This document shows, in pieces, positions 26,592 through 36,108 of a stretch of DNA of 64,000 bases. The notes under the pieces were generated by a model. It saw nothing but the letters and a program-made list of their open reading frames with translations. It was not told the origin of the DNA and did not search any database. The DNA lies in the NCBI GenBank assembly GCA_039908095.1, contig JAMOBJ010000003.1, positions 1 to 64,000 on the forward strand, read 5' to 3'. Origin of the DNA: Nitrospirae bacterium YQR-1. Its GTDB lineage: Bacteria; Nitrospirota; Thermodesulfovibrionia; Thermodesulfovibrionales; Magnetobacteriaceae. Made by a program: the position numbers and the translations under genes. Every line of letters begins with the position of its first letter. The stretch's first letter is position 1.

Positions 26592-26618
26592 TATTCCAAT
26601 TCTAATTCATTGGTATTA
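26592..26618. repeat. TIR repeat terminus fragment (copy 7)
   Basis: ATTCCAATTCTAATTCATTG followed by GTATTA is the alternative terminus seen also at 12391 and 63835. Its outer TTA is the stop codon (TAA, minus strand) of the membrane glycosyltransferase gene. Confidence 0.6.
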
Positions 26619-28166
26619 TTCGTAATTTCTCTGTAAAATCAGACACTCTCTGAATTTTGCTTTTGCTCTGTAGTTGTCCTTTACCCATGAATCAACAGTC
26701 GGAGGAATATAAACCTCAGAGGTTACTATGTTTCCAATTACTATAAATTTAGGCGGATTTTTTTTCAGTTCATTAAGTACCTGCTCCTCCTTTTCCGTGC
26801 CTTTGCTTTTAAGCGTATCTATAAAGAGATGCTTTAACGAATAAATGTAGGAAGTTGAGCTTAGGCGCTCACTTTCAATATATGTGTATTTGTTATAGGA
26901 TGGCGACCATATATAGTCGGTACTGAGGCTGTTGTTTTTAATGTAGAGGCTGCACTCCTCCGGCGCCCTTTCTTTGTATGGCCTCTTTATTCTTTTGTAA
27001 AACTGATCAACCATCGGCCAGTCAAAAACGCTGAGACATATAGCAAATATGGCGATAACGGCTATGGTTGACAATTGTGCGGGAAAACGGTGAAAGTACC
27101 GCTTAATAGTACAAGCCGAAAAAACCGCTCCGGAGGCGGCAAGGGCGGTAAATGGTGCAACAAGCTGCAGATAGTAATGGGCAAAGTGTGTTATAGTAAT
27201 ATTTACACCTATTGTGCCGAAAATAAACCAGATTAATAAAACCAAGGGGGCGTAACGGTATTCTTTATTGTATTTTTTTGAAAAAGAACCAATCACGCCG
27301 AGTAAAAAAAAGAAGTCTGTTGAAAGTATAAATAACATATGTTTAACCATCATACCAACAGCAATGTTGTAAATCTGTGATACACCCAATCCGAATTTTT
27401 TATAGGAATAGTGTTGTGAATATGATAGGTTATTGGAAAGCACCTCTGCAAAATAAGATAAAAGGTCTGCCTTTGTAAGATACGCTGCAATTAATAATGC
27501 AGGTAGTATGGCGGCTGAAACAAAAATAACTCCTAAACGGAGTTTTTCCTTAATGTCTGCATTTATGTTTATAAAAAGATAACCGGTCCATGGAATAACC
27601 AAAAAAAGAAAAGGCTCTTTGGTTAACACGGCCAGGGATAAAAACAATCCGGATGCAATTAAAAGCAAGGTTTTTTTGTAACCTTCAGAATCAGTACAAT
27701 AAAGGGAAAAAAACACCCCTGTAAGTAAAAAAGCAGAGGCGTACTCCTCGGTGTAGTTGCCGGAGGAAAACAGAAGGGGAGTGTAAAAATGGCGCAAAAG
27801 AACTAATGTAAAAACAATGGCGATAAGAAAATTACCATGAAACAACTTTAGAAGAGTTAAAAAAAAGGCAATGGCAATGAGCATGGCAAATAGGCGTTCC
27901 ATAGCATAGATGCTGTTTACGCAGGGGCCTGCTATTTTAAACGCTAAAAGGTTCAGCAAAAAAATTGCCGGCAGTTTATGGTCATAAGCATCCCTGTAAA
28001 GAGCTTTACCTTTAAACATGTGAAACCCTGTGTTTACAAAGATACCGGAGTCTCCGACATGTGCAGTGGAAGTAAAAAAATTAATGGTTCTAAATGAAAC
28101 CCATATGACAAGCAGTACAAGAAGTGCTTTAGCAAATATGTAAAAATTTTTTTTTAGCTTTACCAT
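26616..28166 (-). CDS. membrane GT-C glycosyltransferase-like protein (GT39/ArnT type)
   Basis: A 516-residue polytopic protein with 11-13 membrane segments. The first periplasmic loop has HVGDSGIFVNTGFHM and YRDAYDHKLPAIFLL, the layout of GT-C enzymes where an acidic residue after helix 1 and a K-P motif bind the polyprenyl-linked sugar. FSSGNYTEEYASAFLLTG is also characteristic of this group. It probably transfers a lipid-linked sugar to a glycan or protein outside the inner membrane; the acceptor is unknown. The C-terminal 80 residues form a soluble domain. The TAA stop is formed by the repeat fragment (copy 7). Confidence 0.65.
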   Translation of the reverse strand: MVKLKKNFYIFAKALLVLLVIWVSFRTINFFTSTAHVGDSGIFVNTGFHMFKGKALYRDAYDHKLPAIFLLNLLAFKIAGPCVNSIYAMERLFAMLIAIAFFLTLLKLFHGNFLIAIVFTLVLLRHFYTPLLFSSGNYTEEYASAFLLTGVFFSLYCTDSEGYKKTLLLIASGLFLSLAVLTKEPFLFLVIPWTGYLFININADIKEKLRLGVIFVSAAILPALLIAAYLTKADLLSYFAEVLSNNLSYSQHYSYKKFGLGVSQIYNIAVGMMVKHMLFILSTDFFFLLGVIGSFSKKYNKEYRYAPLVLLIWFIFGTIGVNITITHFAHYYLQLVAPFTALAASGAVFSACTIKRYFHRFPAQLSTIAVIAIFAICLSVFDWPMVDQFYKRIKRPYKERAPEECSLYIKNNSLSTDYIWSPSYNKYTYIESERLSSTSYIYSLKHLFIDTLKSKGTEKEEQVLNELKKNPPKFIVIGNIVTSEVYIPPTVDSWVKDNYRAKAKFRECLILQRNYE

Positions 28167-28410
28167 AAACTATGTGTCCCCGGAATTAGCGGCTTATCTG
28201 AAACGCACTCTCTCCAAGTGTGTTTTTTTTAAACCTTTTCTTTATCTGTCATTTTCCCGGCTTGATTGAGAATCCACTTCTTTTTTCCCTTTTATAAAAG
28301 GACATAGATTCCCTTTTTCACGGCAATGACAATATAGAAGGGATAACCCTTTAAATCCATATCAATAGTTCCCATCTAAAAAAATGCCGATCTCAGGCGA
28401 TAGTGCTCTC

Positions 28411-29379
28411 TTATGAAATCAACTTTGCAGCGTCAACAGCGAAGTAAGTCAGAATCAAATCAGCGCCGGCACGTTTTATGGAAACAAGTATTTCCATCAT
28501 GACGCCTTCATAGTCAATCCAACCCATTTTTGCAGCGGCATGTACCATGGAGTACTCTCCTGAGACGTTGTAGGCGGCAACTGGAATCAGCGTATTTTTC
28601 TTGACCTCTGCGATAATATCCAGATATGAAAGGGCTGGTTTAACCATAACAATATCAGCCCCCTCTTCTATGTCAAGCAATACTTCACGGAGCGCTTCCC
28701 GCCTGTTGGCAGGGTCCATCTGATGGGTTTTCCTGTTACCGAACTGAGGAGTTGACTCCGCCGCTTCCCTGAAGGGGCCGTAAAAGGCTGAACTGTACTT
28801 TGCTGCATAACTCATTATAGGTGTTTCTGAAAACCCGTTTTCATCGAGAGTTTTTCTGATAGCGGCCACCCTGCCGTCCATCATATCTGAGGGGGCTACC
28901 ACATCTGCTCCGGCCCTGACATGAGAGAGTGCCTCTTTACAGAGGAGTTCAAGGGTGGCATCGTTAATGATTTCCCCGTTTTGCACTACCCCGCAGTGGC
29001 CGTGGCCGGTATATTCACACATACAGACGTCGGTTATCACGGTAAGCTCAGGTGCAGCATCCTTGACAGCCTTAACGGCATTCTGTACCACACCGTCGTC
29101 TTTATAGGCGTCAGAGCCAAGCTCATCCTTATGCTCAGGCAGCCCAAAAATAATAATGGCGGGTATCCCCAGGGAATGTACCTCATAGGCGGTCCTAGCC
29201 AATTGCTCATGTGACTGCTGAAAACACCCAGGCATAGAACTAATCGGCCTGTTTATGCCGCTGCCCCCAACAGCAAACACAGGATATATGAAATCATTGA
29301 CTGACACGGAGGTTTCCCTGACCATATCTCTTATAGCCTTTGTTTTCCTGAGTCTGCGCGGCCTTGTTATAGGAAACAT
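28411..29379 (-). CDS. hemB: porphobilinogen synthase (ALA dehydratase)
   Basis: 322 residues from the ATG at 29379 ([13 protein letters not shown]). HemB condenses two 5-aminolevulinate molecules to porphobilinogen in tetrapyrrole synthesis (haem, sirohaem, corrinoids). The Cys-rich metal site [13 protein letters not shown] marks the Zn-dependent type. The Schiff-base lysines are in [12 protein letters not shown] and [13 protein letters not shown]. The open frame extends 26 hydrophobic codons further, but these do not resemble HemB, so the internal start is taken although no clear Shine-Dalgarno precedes it. Divergent from pgi. Corrinoid supply matters for the acs operon in the same window. 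Confidence 0.93.
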   Translation of the reverse strand: MFPITRPRRLRKTKAIRDMVRETSVSVNDFIYPVFAVGGSGINRPISSMPGCFQQSHEQLARTAYEVHSLGIPAIIIFGLPEHKDELGSDAYKDDGVVQNAVKAVKDAAPELTVITDVCMCEYTGHGHCGVVQNGEIINDATLELLCKEALSHVRAGADVVAPSDMMDGRVAAIRKTLDENGFSETPIMSYAAKYSSAFYGPFREAAESTPQFGNRKTHQMDPANRREALREVLLDIEEGADIVMVKPALSYLDIIAEVKKNTLIPVAAYNVSGEYSMVHAAAKMGWIDYEGVMMEILVSIKRAGADLILTYFAVDAAKLIS

Positions 29380-29533
29380 CCTGATAGTGTAGAAGAAAAA
29401 TACAAAAAAATCAAGAAATTTAAAATTAAATAATTTATGGTATTGCCATTTTTGCATTAAATTTATAAACTACCGGTAGTCAATTAAAAAAATGCACTGG
29501 CTTATTAAATAAAAAGAGCACAGGAGACTTTTG

Positions 29534-30871
29534 ATGTTAGAAGTATATTTTGGCAACATGCTTGAGGAGATCATAGGGGAAAAGGGGCTTTCAATCGCTC
29601 AAGTTGAGGGGATAAGAGAGAAAGTGGAAGGCGCCCACAAACAGATAAATGAAAGAAAGTGGAAGGAGCTGGCATTTTTAGACCTTGGCAGCCAAAAAAC
29701 GGCTAAGATAAAGGAAATAGCCCGCAATGTCAGGGATACCTCCGAGCACTTCGTAATACTTGGTATTGGCGGCTCAGCCATCGGGCCAAGAGCGATACTG
29801 GAGTCGCTCAGTCCGCTGCATAACTATAAAGGAAAGCCGAAAATCCATATCTTTGACAACATTGACCCAAGAACCATAGCAACCATGCTTGACGTCATAG
29901 ACCCGTCTAAGACCACTGTTAATGTTGTAACAAAATCCGGTAACACTGCTGAAACCATCGCCACATTTATGCTTTTATGGGATAAAATAGAAAGAGCAGT
30001 GGGCAGCGATGTTGTAAACAGGTTTATATTGACAACCAACCCTGAAAAGGGTATCATCCGCAGCCTGATAAAGGAATATAATATAAAAAGCCTTGAAATT
30101 CCAACCAACATTGTCGGCAGGTACTCGGTGCTGACCACAGGGCTGCTTCTTTCGGAGGTGGCGGGGATAAGCTCGGATGAGCTGCTAAGAGGTGCGCATG
30201 AGATAACTCAAAAGTGCAAATCGGCGGAACTCTGGGAAAATCCGGCATATATATTTTCATGCCTGCTGTATCTTATGAGCACTGAGGAAGGCAGGAACAT
30301 TAACGTAATAATGCCTTATGCCGATGGGTTAAGAGCATTTTCAGACTGGTTTTGCCAGTTATGGGCGGAAAGCCTTGGGAAATTAGGCTTTGGTATCACA
30401 CCGTACCCATCAGTGGGCACCACAGACCAGCACTCACAGCTTCAACTTTGGATGGAGGGCCCTGAGGATAAAGTTGTTATATTTGTCAAAATAAAGGACT
30501 ATGGTAGAGATATTAAAATTCCGGGGGTGCTCAGTGACAAGGAGGGTTTTAATTGTCTGTCGGGGCGCTCGCTCAATGAGCTCATAAGCACAGCGCTGCA
30601 ATCCACCGAGCATTCGCTTTCAAATGCCTCAAAACCAAATGTTACGGTAGCCATACCGATTCTGGATGCTTACCATGTCGGGCAGTTATTTCAATTCTTT
30701 GAGATAGCGACAGCATTTATAGGGTTCCTCTTCGGGGTTAATCCGTTTAATCAGCCGTGGGTGGAAACCGGTAAGAATAACTTGTACGGCGCACTGGGCA
30801 AGCCGGGATTTCAAACCCGCAATGAGCAAATAGAAAAGATGCAAAAAGACTCTGTTTGCTGGAAAATATAA
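29534..30871 (+). CDS. pgi: glucose-6-phosphate isomerase
   Basis: A 445-residue phosphoglucose isomerase interconverting glucose-6-P and fructose-6-P. Sugar-phosphate binding is seen in GIGGSAIGPRAILESL and TKSGNTAETIA. Other family segments are GRYSVLTTGLLLSEVAG, SVGTTDQHSQLQLWMEGPED and the C-terminal GVNPFNQPWVETGK. The ATG at 29534 has AGGAG 7 nt upstream (29522-29526). Divergent from hemB with a 154-bp shared control region. The next locus downstream is a relic of a trehalose-pathway gene. Confidence 0.93.
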   Translation: MLEVYFGNMLEEIIGEKGLSIAQVEGIREKVEGAHKQINERKWKELAFLDLGSQKTAKIKEIARNVRDTSEHFVILGIGGSAIGPRAILESLSPLHNYKGKPKIHIFDNIDPRTIATMLDVIDPSKTTVNVVTKSGNTAETIATFMLLWDKIERAVGSDVVNRFILTTNPEKGIIRSLIKEYNIKSLEIPTNIVGRYSVLTTGLLLSEVAGISSDELLRGAHEITQKCKSAELWENPAYIFSCLLYLMSTEEGRNINVIMPYADGLRAFSDWFCQLWAESLGKLGFGITPYPSVGTTDQHSQLQLWMEGPEDKVVIFVKIKDYGRDIKIPGVLSDKEGFNCLSGRSLNELISTALQSTEHSLSNASKPNVTVAIPILDAYHVGQLFQFFEIATAFIGFLFGVNPFNQPWVETGKNNLYGALGKPGFQTRNEQIEKMQKDSVCWKI

Positions 30872-30948
30872 AAGGTTACATTTCATCCTGCCGTCCTGGG
30901 GTTGGTATTAATTCCTGAGCTCAAAACTTGTGTATGATATGAGGAACT

Positions 30949-31044
30949 ATGAAAGAAACTATTTTAAATAACGGAGCGCATTACTCCAAAGACGGCAACT
31001 GCCGGTTTTCTCTGTGGGCGCCGGATTTTAAATCTGCTGAGTAA
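30949..31044 (+). pseudogene. remnant of a TreZ-like (malto-oligosyltrehalose trehalohydrolase) gene, N-terminus only
   Basis: A 31-codon open frame beginning with ATG after GAGGAA. It encodes NNGAHYSKDGNCRFSLWAPD before stopping at TAA. The GA-y--G--RFSLWAPD pattern is the N-terminal beta domain of malto-oligosyltrehalose trehalohydrolase and related GH13 branching enzymes. Intact genes of this family run to several hundred codons; here the antiporter gene (minus strand) starts to occupy the DNA 12 bp after the stop. The ribosome-binding site is kept but the rest is gone, so this looks like a deletion scar rather than a working gene. Confidence 0.55.
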
Positions 31045-31055
31045 AAAAAAGTTAT

Positions 31056-32417
31056 CTATAACAGGTAGTACCTTAGCCAGATATAAATCATAGATATAAA
31101 AATAGTCAGCATCATAATGGGAAAACCGTATGCCGCAAAACGCATAAAAGAAATCTTCCTTCCTGCCTTTTCAGCCATTCCAACCACTATGACATTTGCT
31201 GTGGCACCGATGGCTGAGCCGTTACCACCTAAGCACGCTCCCAATGCCAAAGACCACCATATGGGCATAAGGTCTTTGTGCCGGAGCAGGTCAATACCCT
31301 CAAGGTTAGGCCAGAGTTGATGCGCCATGTTTATTATCAGGGGATTCATAGTGGCAACAAAAGGAATGTTATCAATAATTGCCGATGCAATTGCTGAAAA
31401 CCATAGAACGACCATGCTTGTGGCAAACAAGTTTCCATTGGTAAGAGCAAGCATTTTAAGCGATAACAAATTGACAAGCCCACCCTTTACCACGCCTCCG
31501 ACTATTATAAAAAGCCCTATAAAAAAGAAAATCGTCGGCCATTCTACCTCCGCAAGTATATGGTGCGGCTCTTGGGTCTTTGACAGTAAAAGTAAAAGCC
31601 CCGCACCAAAAAGCGCTATTGTTGCCGGTTCATAGTGAAGCACGCCGTGAAAAACAAATCCGGTTAGTACCAATCCCAGCACTAATAGAGACTTCTTAAG
31701 CATCAACGGATTTCTTATTGCCTCTCTTTCATCCATTTGAAGAATTCTTAATTTCTTTTCTTCCGTTGTCTTCAGTTTGTTGCTGAATACTATTTTAATA
31801 ACAAAAACAAGTACAACCATCATTAAAACAACTATCGGGGTCAGATGTACGATGAAATCCATAAAATCAAGTTTCGCTTTTGAGGCAATCATGATGTTTG
31901 GCGGATCCCCTATGAGCGTTGCCGTCCCTCCGATATTGGATGCTACAGCCTCCATAATAAGAAACGGCACGGGGTCAACATCAAGAGCATCTGCTATAAG
32001 AATGGTAACCGGCGTTATAAGTAACACCGTTGTAACATTATCTAAAAGGGCGCTTAATACGGCGGTAACTACAGCAAAAATTATCATAATGCGGATGGGG
32101 TCACCTTTTCCCATGCGGGCGCCCTTGATGGCAATGTATTCAAAAAAACCTGTAGGCCGCATAAGGTTAATTATTATCATCATGGAAATAAGAAGGAAAA
32201 TAACATTCCAGTCAACACCAAGCTCCTCAACATGAAAAGCCTCGTGCTGATTAAGTATATTAAGAATTATCATGAGTGAGGCGCCGAATATCGCTACTAT
32301 TGTCTTATGAATTTTTTCGGATATTATAGCAACATAAGCTGCTACAAATATTATGGTTGACGCATAGAAAACAAAACCTCCGGCAGTTATTGTAGTTGCA
32401 GCAGTTTCGTGCATCAT
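31056..32417 (-). CDS. ArsB/NhaD-family ion transporter
   Basis: A 453-residue membrane protein with about 11-12 helices, of the ion-transporter superfamily containing NhaD Na+/H+ antiporters and ArsB. Signature segments are SALLDNVTTVLLITPV, SNIGGTATLIGDPPNIMIAS and, in the second half, DNIPFVATMNPL and GGNGSAIGATANVI, the two inverted ion-binding hairpins. Sodium/proton exchange is more likely than arsenite export, because it is paired with a CBS protein and not with the ars genes. Its start overlaps the end of the CBS gene by 4 bp. Confidence 0.82.
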   Translation of the reverse strand: MMHETAATTITAGGFVFYASTIIFVAAYVAIISEKIHKTIVAIFGASLMIILNILNQHEAFHVEELGVDWNVIFLLISMMIIINLMRPTGFFEYIAIKGARMGKGDPIRIMIIFAVVTAVLSALLDNVTTVLLITPVTILIADALDVDPVPFLIMEAVASNIGGTATLIGDPPNIMIASKAKLDFMDFIVHLTPIVVLMMVVLVFVIKIVFSNKLKTTEEKKLRILQMDEREAIRNPLMLKKSLLVLGLVLTGFVFHGVLHYEPATIALFGAGLLLLLSKTQEPHHILAEVEWPTIFFFIGLFIIVGGVVKGGLVNLLSLKMLALTNGNLFATSMVVLWFSAIASAIIDNIPFVATMNPLIINMAHQLWPNLEGIDLLRHKDLMPIWWSLALGACLGGNGSAIGATANVIVVGMAEKAGRKISFMRFAAYGFPIMMLTIFISMIYIWLRYYLL

Positions 32418-32902
32418 TTTCCCCCTGTTTCATTATCTAACAGCGTCTTTATTACCACGTTGTATAAATCACGCAAATGTATCATGCCGATAACCTGATT
32501 TTGAGTATTTACAACCGGAAGCCTTCCAACATTATGCTTTAATATAATATCCAGACATTTCATAAGTGGAGCGTTTTCATCTACGGTGACCGTGGTTTTA
32601 CTTATTATACCCTCAATCGGCATATCGGAGATTTTGCTTACCAGTGTTTCAAACATCCCGTCCCAGGTAAAAGCGCTGAGGTCATCCCCCATTTCCATAT
32701 AGCTCGGATGAACTGCCTCTAAGATGTTTATCATACTGAGCATTCCAATGAGTCTCCCGTCATCATCAACAACATGGAGCCCTCTCACTCCGGTTACTCC
32801 CTCAGAGCGCCTTGCGCCTGCCATCTTTCGCACCGCCATCCTTATTGTGTCTGTATGTGAGATTGATTGATCTACAACCTCCATTATATCTTTAGCTTTC
32901 AT
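32414..32902 (-). CDS. tandem CBS-domain protein
   Basis: A 162-residue soluble protein of two CBS domains (MKAKDIMEVVDQSISHTD... GLHVVDDDGRLIGMLSMINI and PLMKCLDIILKHNVGRLPVV... IGMIHLRDLYNVV). Such pairs bind adenine nucleotides and act as energy sensors. The 4-bp overlap with the transporter gene suggests it gates that transporter. Start 32902 has AAAGGAGG 8 nt upstream. The open frame runs 41 codons further, through non-homologous sequence and into repeat copy 8, and is rejected as the start. Confidence 0.88.
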   Translation of the reverse strand: MKAKDIMEVVDQSISHTDTIRMAVRKMAGARRSEGVTGVRGLHVVDDDGRLIGMLSMINILEAVHPSYMEMGDDLSAFTWDGMFETLVSKISDMPIEGIISKTTVTVDENAPLMKCLDIILKHNVGRLPVVNTQNQVIGMIHLRDLYNVVIKTLLDNETGGK

Positions 32903-32985
32903 AAGGGGCCTCCTTTGGTATATGTTATTGATTATAGCAAAATAATTTAAAATCTTGACAAGAATCTGTTGTGGATTAACATATC

Positions 32986-33126
32986 CTAATACAAAGCTGC
33001 AGTCAAAAGAGTAACGAGGTGGCAAGGAGCAAGCGACGCCTCCCTGGATTCCCCTTTAGAGGAGGGTACGCCCCTGAGCTTTTGACCAAGCCAACGAAGT
33101 TAGACGATTGAATGCAGCTTGGTATA
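32986..33126. repeat. dispersed TIR repeat, long form (copy 8)
   Basis: Left end AATACAAAGCTGCAGTCAAA, right end GAATGCAGCTTGGTATAA. The middle carries a CCTCCCTGGATTCCCCTTTA insert rather than the CGTAC hairpin. It separates the CBS gene from the HD-GYP gene and contributes the spurious upstream ATG of the latter. Confidence 0.85.
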
Positions 33127-33143
33127 ATGTTATAATAACGCCG

Positions 33144-34433
33144 ATGATAAAGACCGACAATACTCATAAAAACATACACTTTAAACTTATAGGCCGCCTT
33201 ACGGCCGGATGGCTTATACTTTCACTGTTATTAGGGATTATAGTGTTTTATGTTAAACTTGAGAGCATTGATGAATTAGTGATTAAACTTGCAGAAAGCG
33301 AATCCAGGCCGCTGGTTGAGGATAAGAGTGCATTAGAAAATTTGCAGTGTAGTACTGAGGAGTGTATTGAAAATCTGAGGATAGACATGAATGAACACAT
33401 AGAAAAGGGCCATTTTATTATTGTTGAGTTATATGACAGAGAAAAGAAAAGAATTTTAGAGGTGGAATCTCCGGATGCCGACACTGTGCATCGTTATGAA
33501 AAGATGGTAAAAAAGGAAAAAACGACCCACAAGTTTAAGGAGACAACCAGCTACAACCGGCTGTATGTTTCCGGGAATATTTTTATTCAGGTTTTTGTGC
33601 CTCTTCAGGAGCCCGATGGCGCGATAGCAGGCTACTTTGAGGGAGTCTATAAAGTTGACAACAGCACTATGGATGAAATAACAGATTTAATAGCCGGTTC
33701 TCTTTTGCTTGTAGTTGTTTGTGTTTTTGCAACTACTGCAATTCTTTATCCAATAATAATTGTTATGAATAAGGATTTGATAAAACTCTCAGCGGACCTC
33801 TCTGAGGCAAACATTGGAATGCTTGTTGCTCTTGGCAGTGCTATTGCCAAACGCGACAGCGATACAAATGTTCATAATTACCGTGTGACCATTTACTCTG
33901 TGAAACTTGGAGAACGTGCCGGAATTAATAAAGAGGCTTTAAGAAGTCTAATTAAGGGCTCATTTCTTCACGATATCGGAAAGATTGCAATATCAGACAA
34001 CGTTTTATTAAAACCCGGCAAACTCACTGAAGAGGAGTTTGAAATAATGAAAACACATGTGCTCCACGGCGTGGATGTTGTTGATAAGTATAACTGGCTT
34101 AAGGATGCCATAGATGTGGTAAAGTACCACCACGAAAAATACGACGGCTCAGGGTATCTGTCCGGTTTAAGCGGAAATGATATACCTTTAAATGCCAGGA
34201 TATTTGCCATTGCCGATGTCTTTGACGCTCTTACCTCTAAAAGACCCTACAAAGAGCCCTATTCCTATGCGCAAACCATCGCCGTTTTACAACAGTGCAG
34301 CGCAAAGCATTTTGACCCCAAATTCCTTGATTTATTTATAGAAATATCTAAAGACCTTTATGATTCTTTTAGTAAAGCGGATGATTCCTTTTTGGAGGCG
34401 GAACTTAATGGAATTGTCAGGAAATATTTCTGA
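33144..34433 (+). CDS. membrane-anchored sensor with HD-GYP domain
   Basis: 429 residues. TM1 (WLILSLLLGIIVFYV, about 20-36), a periplasmic sensor of about 150 residues, TM2 (SLLLVVVCVFATTAILYPII), then a cytoplasmic HD-GYP domain with FLHDIGKIAISDNVL, THVLHGVDVV and YHHEKYDGSGYLSGL. The third motif reads GYL instead of GYP, while the metal-binding HD and HHE residues are kept, so c-di-GMP hydrolysis is plausible but not certain. The start at 33144 (MIKTDNTHK) is chosen because the upstream in-frame ATG at 33108 belongs to the TIR repeat. Confidence 0.87.
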   Translation: MIKTDNTHKNIHFKLIGRLTAGWLILSLLLGIIVFYVKLESIDELVIKLAESESRPLVEDKSALENLQCSTEECIENLRIDMNEHIEKGHFIIVELYDREKKRILEVESPDADTVHRYEKMVKKEKTTHKFKETTSYNRLYVSGNIFIQVFVPLQEPDGAIAGYFEGVYKVDNSTMDEITDLIAGSLLLVVVCVFATTAILYPIIIVMNKDLIKLSADLSEANIGMLVALGSAIAKRDSDTNVHNYRVTIYSVKLGERAGINKEALRSLIKGSFLHDIGKIAISDNVLLKPGKLTEEEFEIMKTHVLHGVDVVDKYNWLKDAIDVVKYHHEKYDGSGYLSGLSGNDIPLNARIFAIADVFDALTSKRPYKEPYSYAQTIAVLQQCSAKHFDPKFLDLFIEISKDLYDSFSKADDSFLEAELNGIVRKYF

Positions 34434-34455
34434 TTGCAGTCAACTTGGTATTATA
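34433..34455. repeat. TIR repeat terminus fragment (copy 9)
   Basis: ATTGCAGTCAACTTGGTATT matches one terminus of the dispersed repeat. It begins at the stop of the HD-GYP gene. Confidence 0.5.
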
Positions 34456-34490
34456 CATATTCCGGCAGGAAACCGTTTTATTACATTGCA

Positions 34491-35855
34491 CTAAAGGCAG
34501 CCTGCCGTCATTTCAAGCTTAAGATACATAGTGGTCTCACCGGTTACAGCGTATCTGTGGTCTGCTCTGAGCCCTGCCACCCATATTAAGTCAGAGCCGG
34601 AAAACACCAAAGGTATTGAGTCTCTGAGGTGTCTGTGAATTTTTTCGTCAACAAAAAAATCATGGAGTTTTTTCTTTTTACCAAATCCCATTGGATAGAA
34701 AAAATCACCCGGGCGCCTGCAGCGTACCGTTAAACAGGGGGCTGTCCTGCCGCCATCCAGACATACCTGATACTTACCGCCACAGGGGATATTCTCAGGG
34801 CTTACTGAGGCTCTGAGAGCTAATCCAGTTTCTTTCAATACAACACAACCGGGGATATTTAATTCATATTCGCTGATTTTTAAAGGGGGTTCTGTGGTTA
34901 TTCTCAATGTGGAATATCCCTTGATTGCTTTAACACCGTGTGGCAGCACAATGGTATCACCAGCTTTGCCGGTTCTTATTAATTTTATTATTTCATAGAT
35001 ATGGACATAGCCAACCTTTCTGAGAGAAGCTGCTGCTTCTATGGCGGTTCTCAGAGTGCGCCTGAGCAGGGCAGTCTCCAATACCTCAAGCGGCGGCAAA
35101 AAAAGCTCAACGGTCGTATCAGATTTTCTGCTAATCAGCGTCATAGTTTTTTTGGCTGCCTGGACTGTCATATAAGAGTCCTCTTCCCTTATGACCTCAC
35201 CGGTCTTTGCAAGTGTGTGTGCAATACCCTGGTTAAACTCTTTAGCAAGGTATGGTATCAGGAAATGGCGTACTTTGTTTCTCAGGTAGTCTGACTTTAG
35301 GTTTGATGAATCCGTGATAAACTTCAATCCGTTTGTTTTAAGATAAGCCTCAATCTCACCTCTGGGCAGCCCGATAACCGGTCTTATAAATTTTCCCCTG
35401 ACCGGAGGAATTCCGGAAAGCCCCCTCATGCCGGAGCCTCTTATGAGGTTTATCAAAATTGTCTCGGCCTGATCGTCCATGTTATGCCCCAAAGCCACCT
35501 TTGTTGCTTTTATCTCATATGCAAAACTCTCAAATATTTCGTACCGGAGGTTTCTAAAAATCTCCTGTTTGTTATGTTTTATCGAATCGGGGTTGGTAAT
35601 TACTCTGACGTCAAAGGGTATGCCAAAGGAGCGGCAAAGGCCGGCGCAAAATTCAATTTCCACAGGGGTCTCCTTTGGCCGCATTCCGTGGTCAACACAG
35701 AGGGCATAAAGGTTAAGGTTTAAATCGAGAGTTTTCAGCACATGCAGCAAGCACACTGAGTCCGGCCCCCCGGAAAGCCCCACTATAACAGTCTCAGAGC
35801 CCGCCAACATGGAGTGCGCTCTGATTGTCTCTTTTACCTTTTCTATTGTTGTCAC
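34491..35855 (-). CDS. tilS: tRNA(Ile)-lysidine synthetase
   Basis: A 454-residue enzyme that modifies C34 of the CAU-anticodon tRNA-Ile to lysidine, essential for AUA decoding. The N-type ATP pyrophosphatase P-loop is GLSGGPDSVCLLH. LGHNMDDQAETILINLIRGSG and RPVIGLPRGEIEAYL follow, and the C-terminal TilS domains end with CRRPGDFFYPMG, KKKLHDFFVDEKI and RHLRDSIPLV. Full length. The start ATG 35855 fits the family. Divergent from the pentapeptide gene. Confidence 0.93.
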   Translation of the reverse strand: MTTIEKVKETIRAHSMLAGSETVIVGLSGGPDSVCLLHVLKTLDLNLNLYALCVDHGMRPKETPVEIEFCAGLCRSFGIPFDVRVITNPDSIKHNKQEIFRNLRYEIFESFAYEIKATKVALGHNMDDQAETILINLIRGSGMRGLSGIPPVRGKFIRPVIGLPRGEIEAYLKTNGLKFITDSSNLKSDYLRNKVRHFLIPYLAKEFNQGIAHTLAKTGEVIREEDSYMTVQAAKKTMTLISRKSDTTVELFLPPLEVLETALLRRTLRTAIEAAASLRKVGYVHIYEIIKLIRTGKAGDTIVLPHGVKAIKGYSTLRITTEPPLKISEYELNIPGCVVLKETGLALRASVSPENIPCGGKYQVCLDGGRTAPCLTVRCRRPGDFFYPMGFGKKKKLHDFFVDEKIHRHLRDSIPLVFSGSDLIWVAGLRADHRYAVTGETTMYLKLEMTAGCL

Positions 35856-35970
35856 AGTTCAGCAGATACTAAGAAAGATTTATAATCTGTTGACATTTCA
35901 GTCTCTGAACAGCAATCCTGTCCGTTACGTTTTTTTTTATGGCCTTATGCACCCCTACTACACCTCCCTT

Positions 35971-36062
35971 ATACCAAGTTGTAGTCAAAAGTACAACGCA
36001 GGCGTCGCTTGTTCCTTGCCGCTTGAGTTTATTTTTGAATTAGAATTGGAATTATACCAAAC
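35971..36062. repeat. dispersed TIR repeat (copy 10)
   Basis: Left ATACCAAGTTGTAGTCAAAA, middle GCAGGCGTCGCTTGTTCCTT, right TTAGAATTGGAATTATACCA. A hybrid of the two terminus types. It lies between tilS and the pentapeptide gene and falsely prolongs the open frame of the latter. Confidence 0.75.
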
Positions 36063-36108
36063 AGGCGGCTTACTTTACAATTATTTTGCATTATGTTTAA
36101 ATATTAGC

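Noticed and set aside
31056-32417. ArsB arsenite pump belonging to the ars locus
   Set aside because: It is 8 kb from arsR/arsC, coupled to a CBS protein, and the locus already has acr3.
33026-33143. Upstream extensions of the HD-GYP and CBS genes
   Set aside because: Both are readings through repeat copy 8; internal starts fit the families better.
35809-36108. 100-codon N-terminal extension of the pentapeptide protein
   Set aside because: It overlaps tilS on the other strand and repeat copy 10, and lacks homology to the rest.
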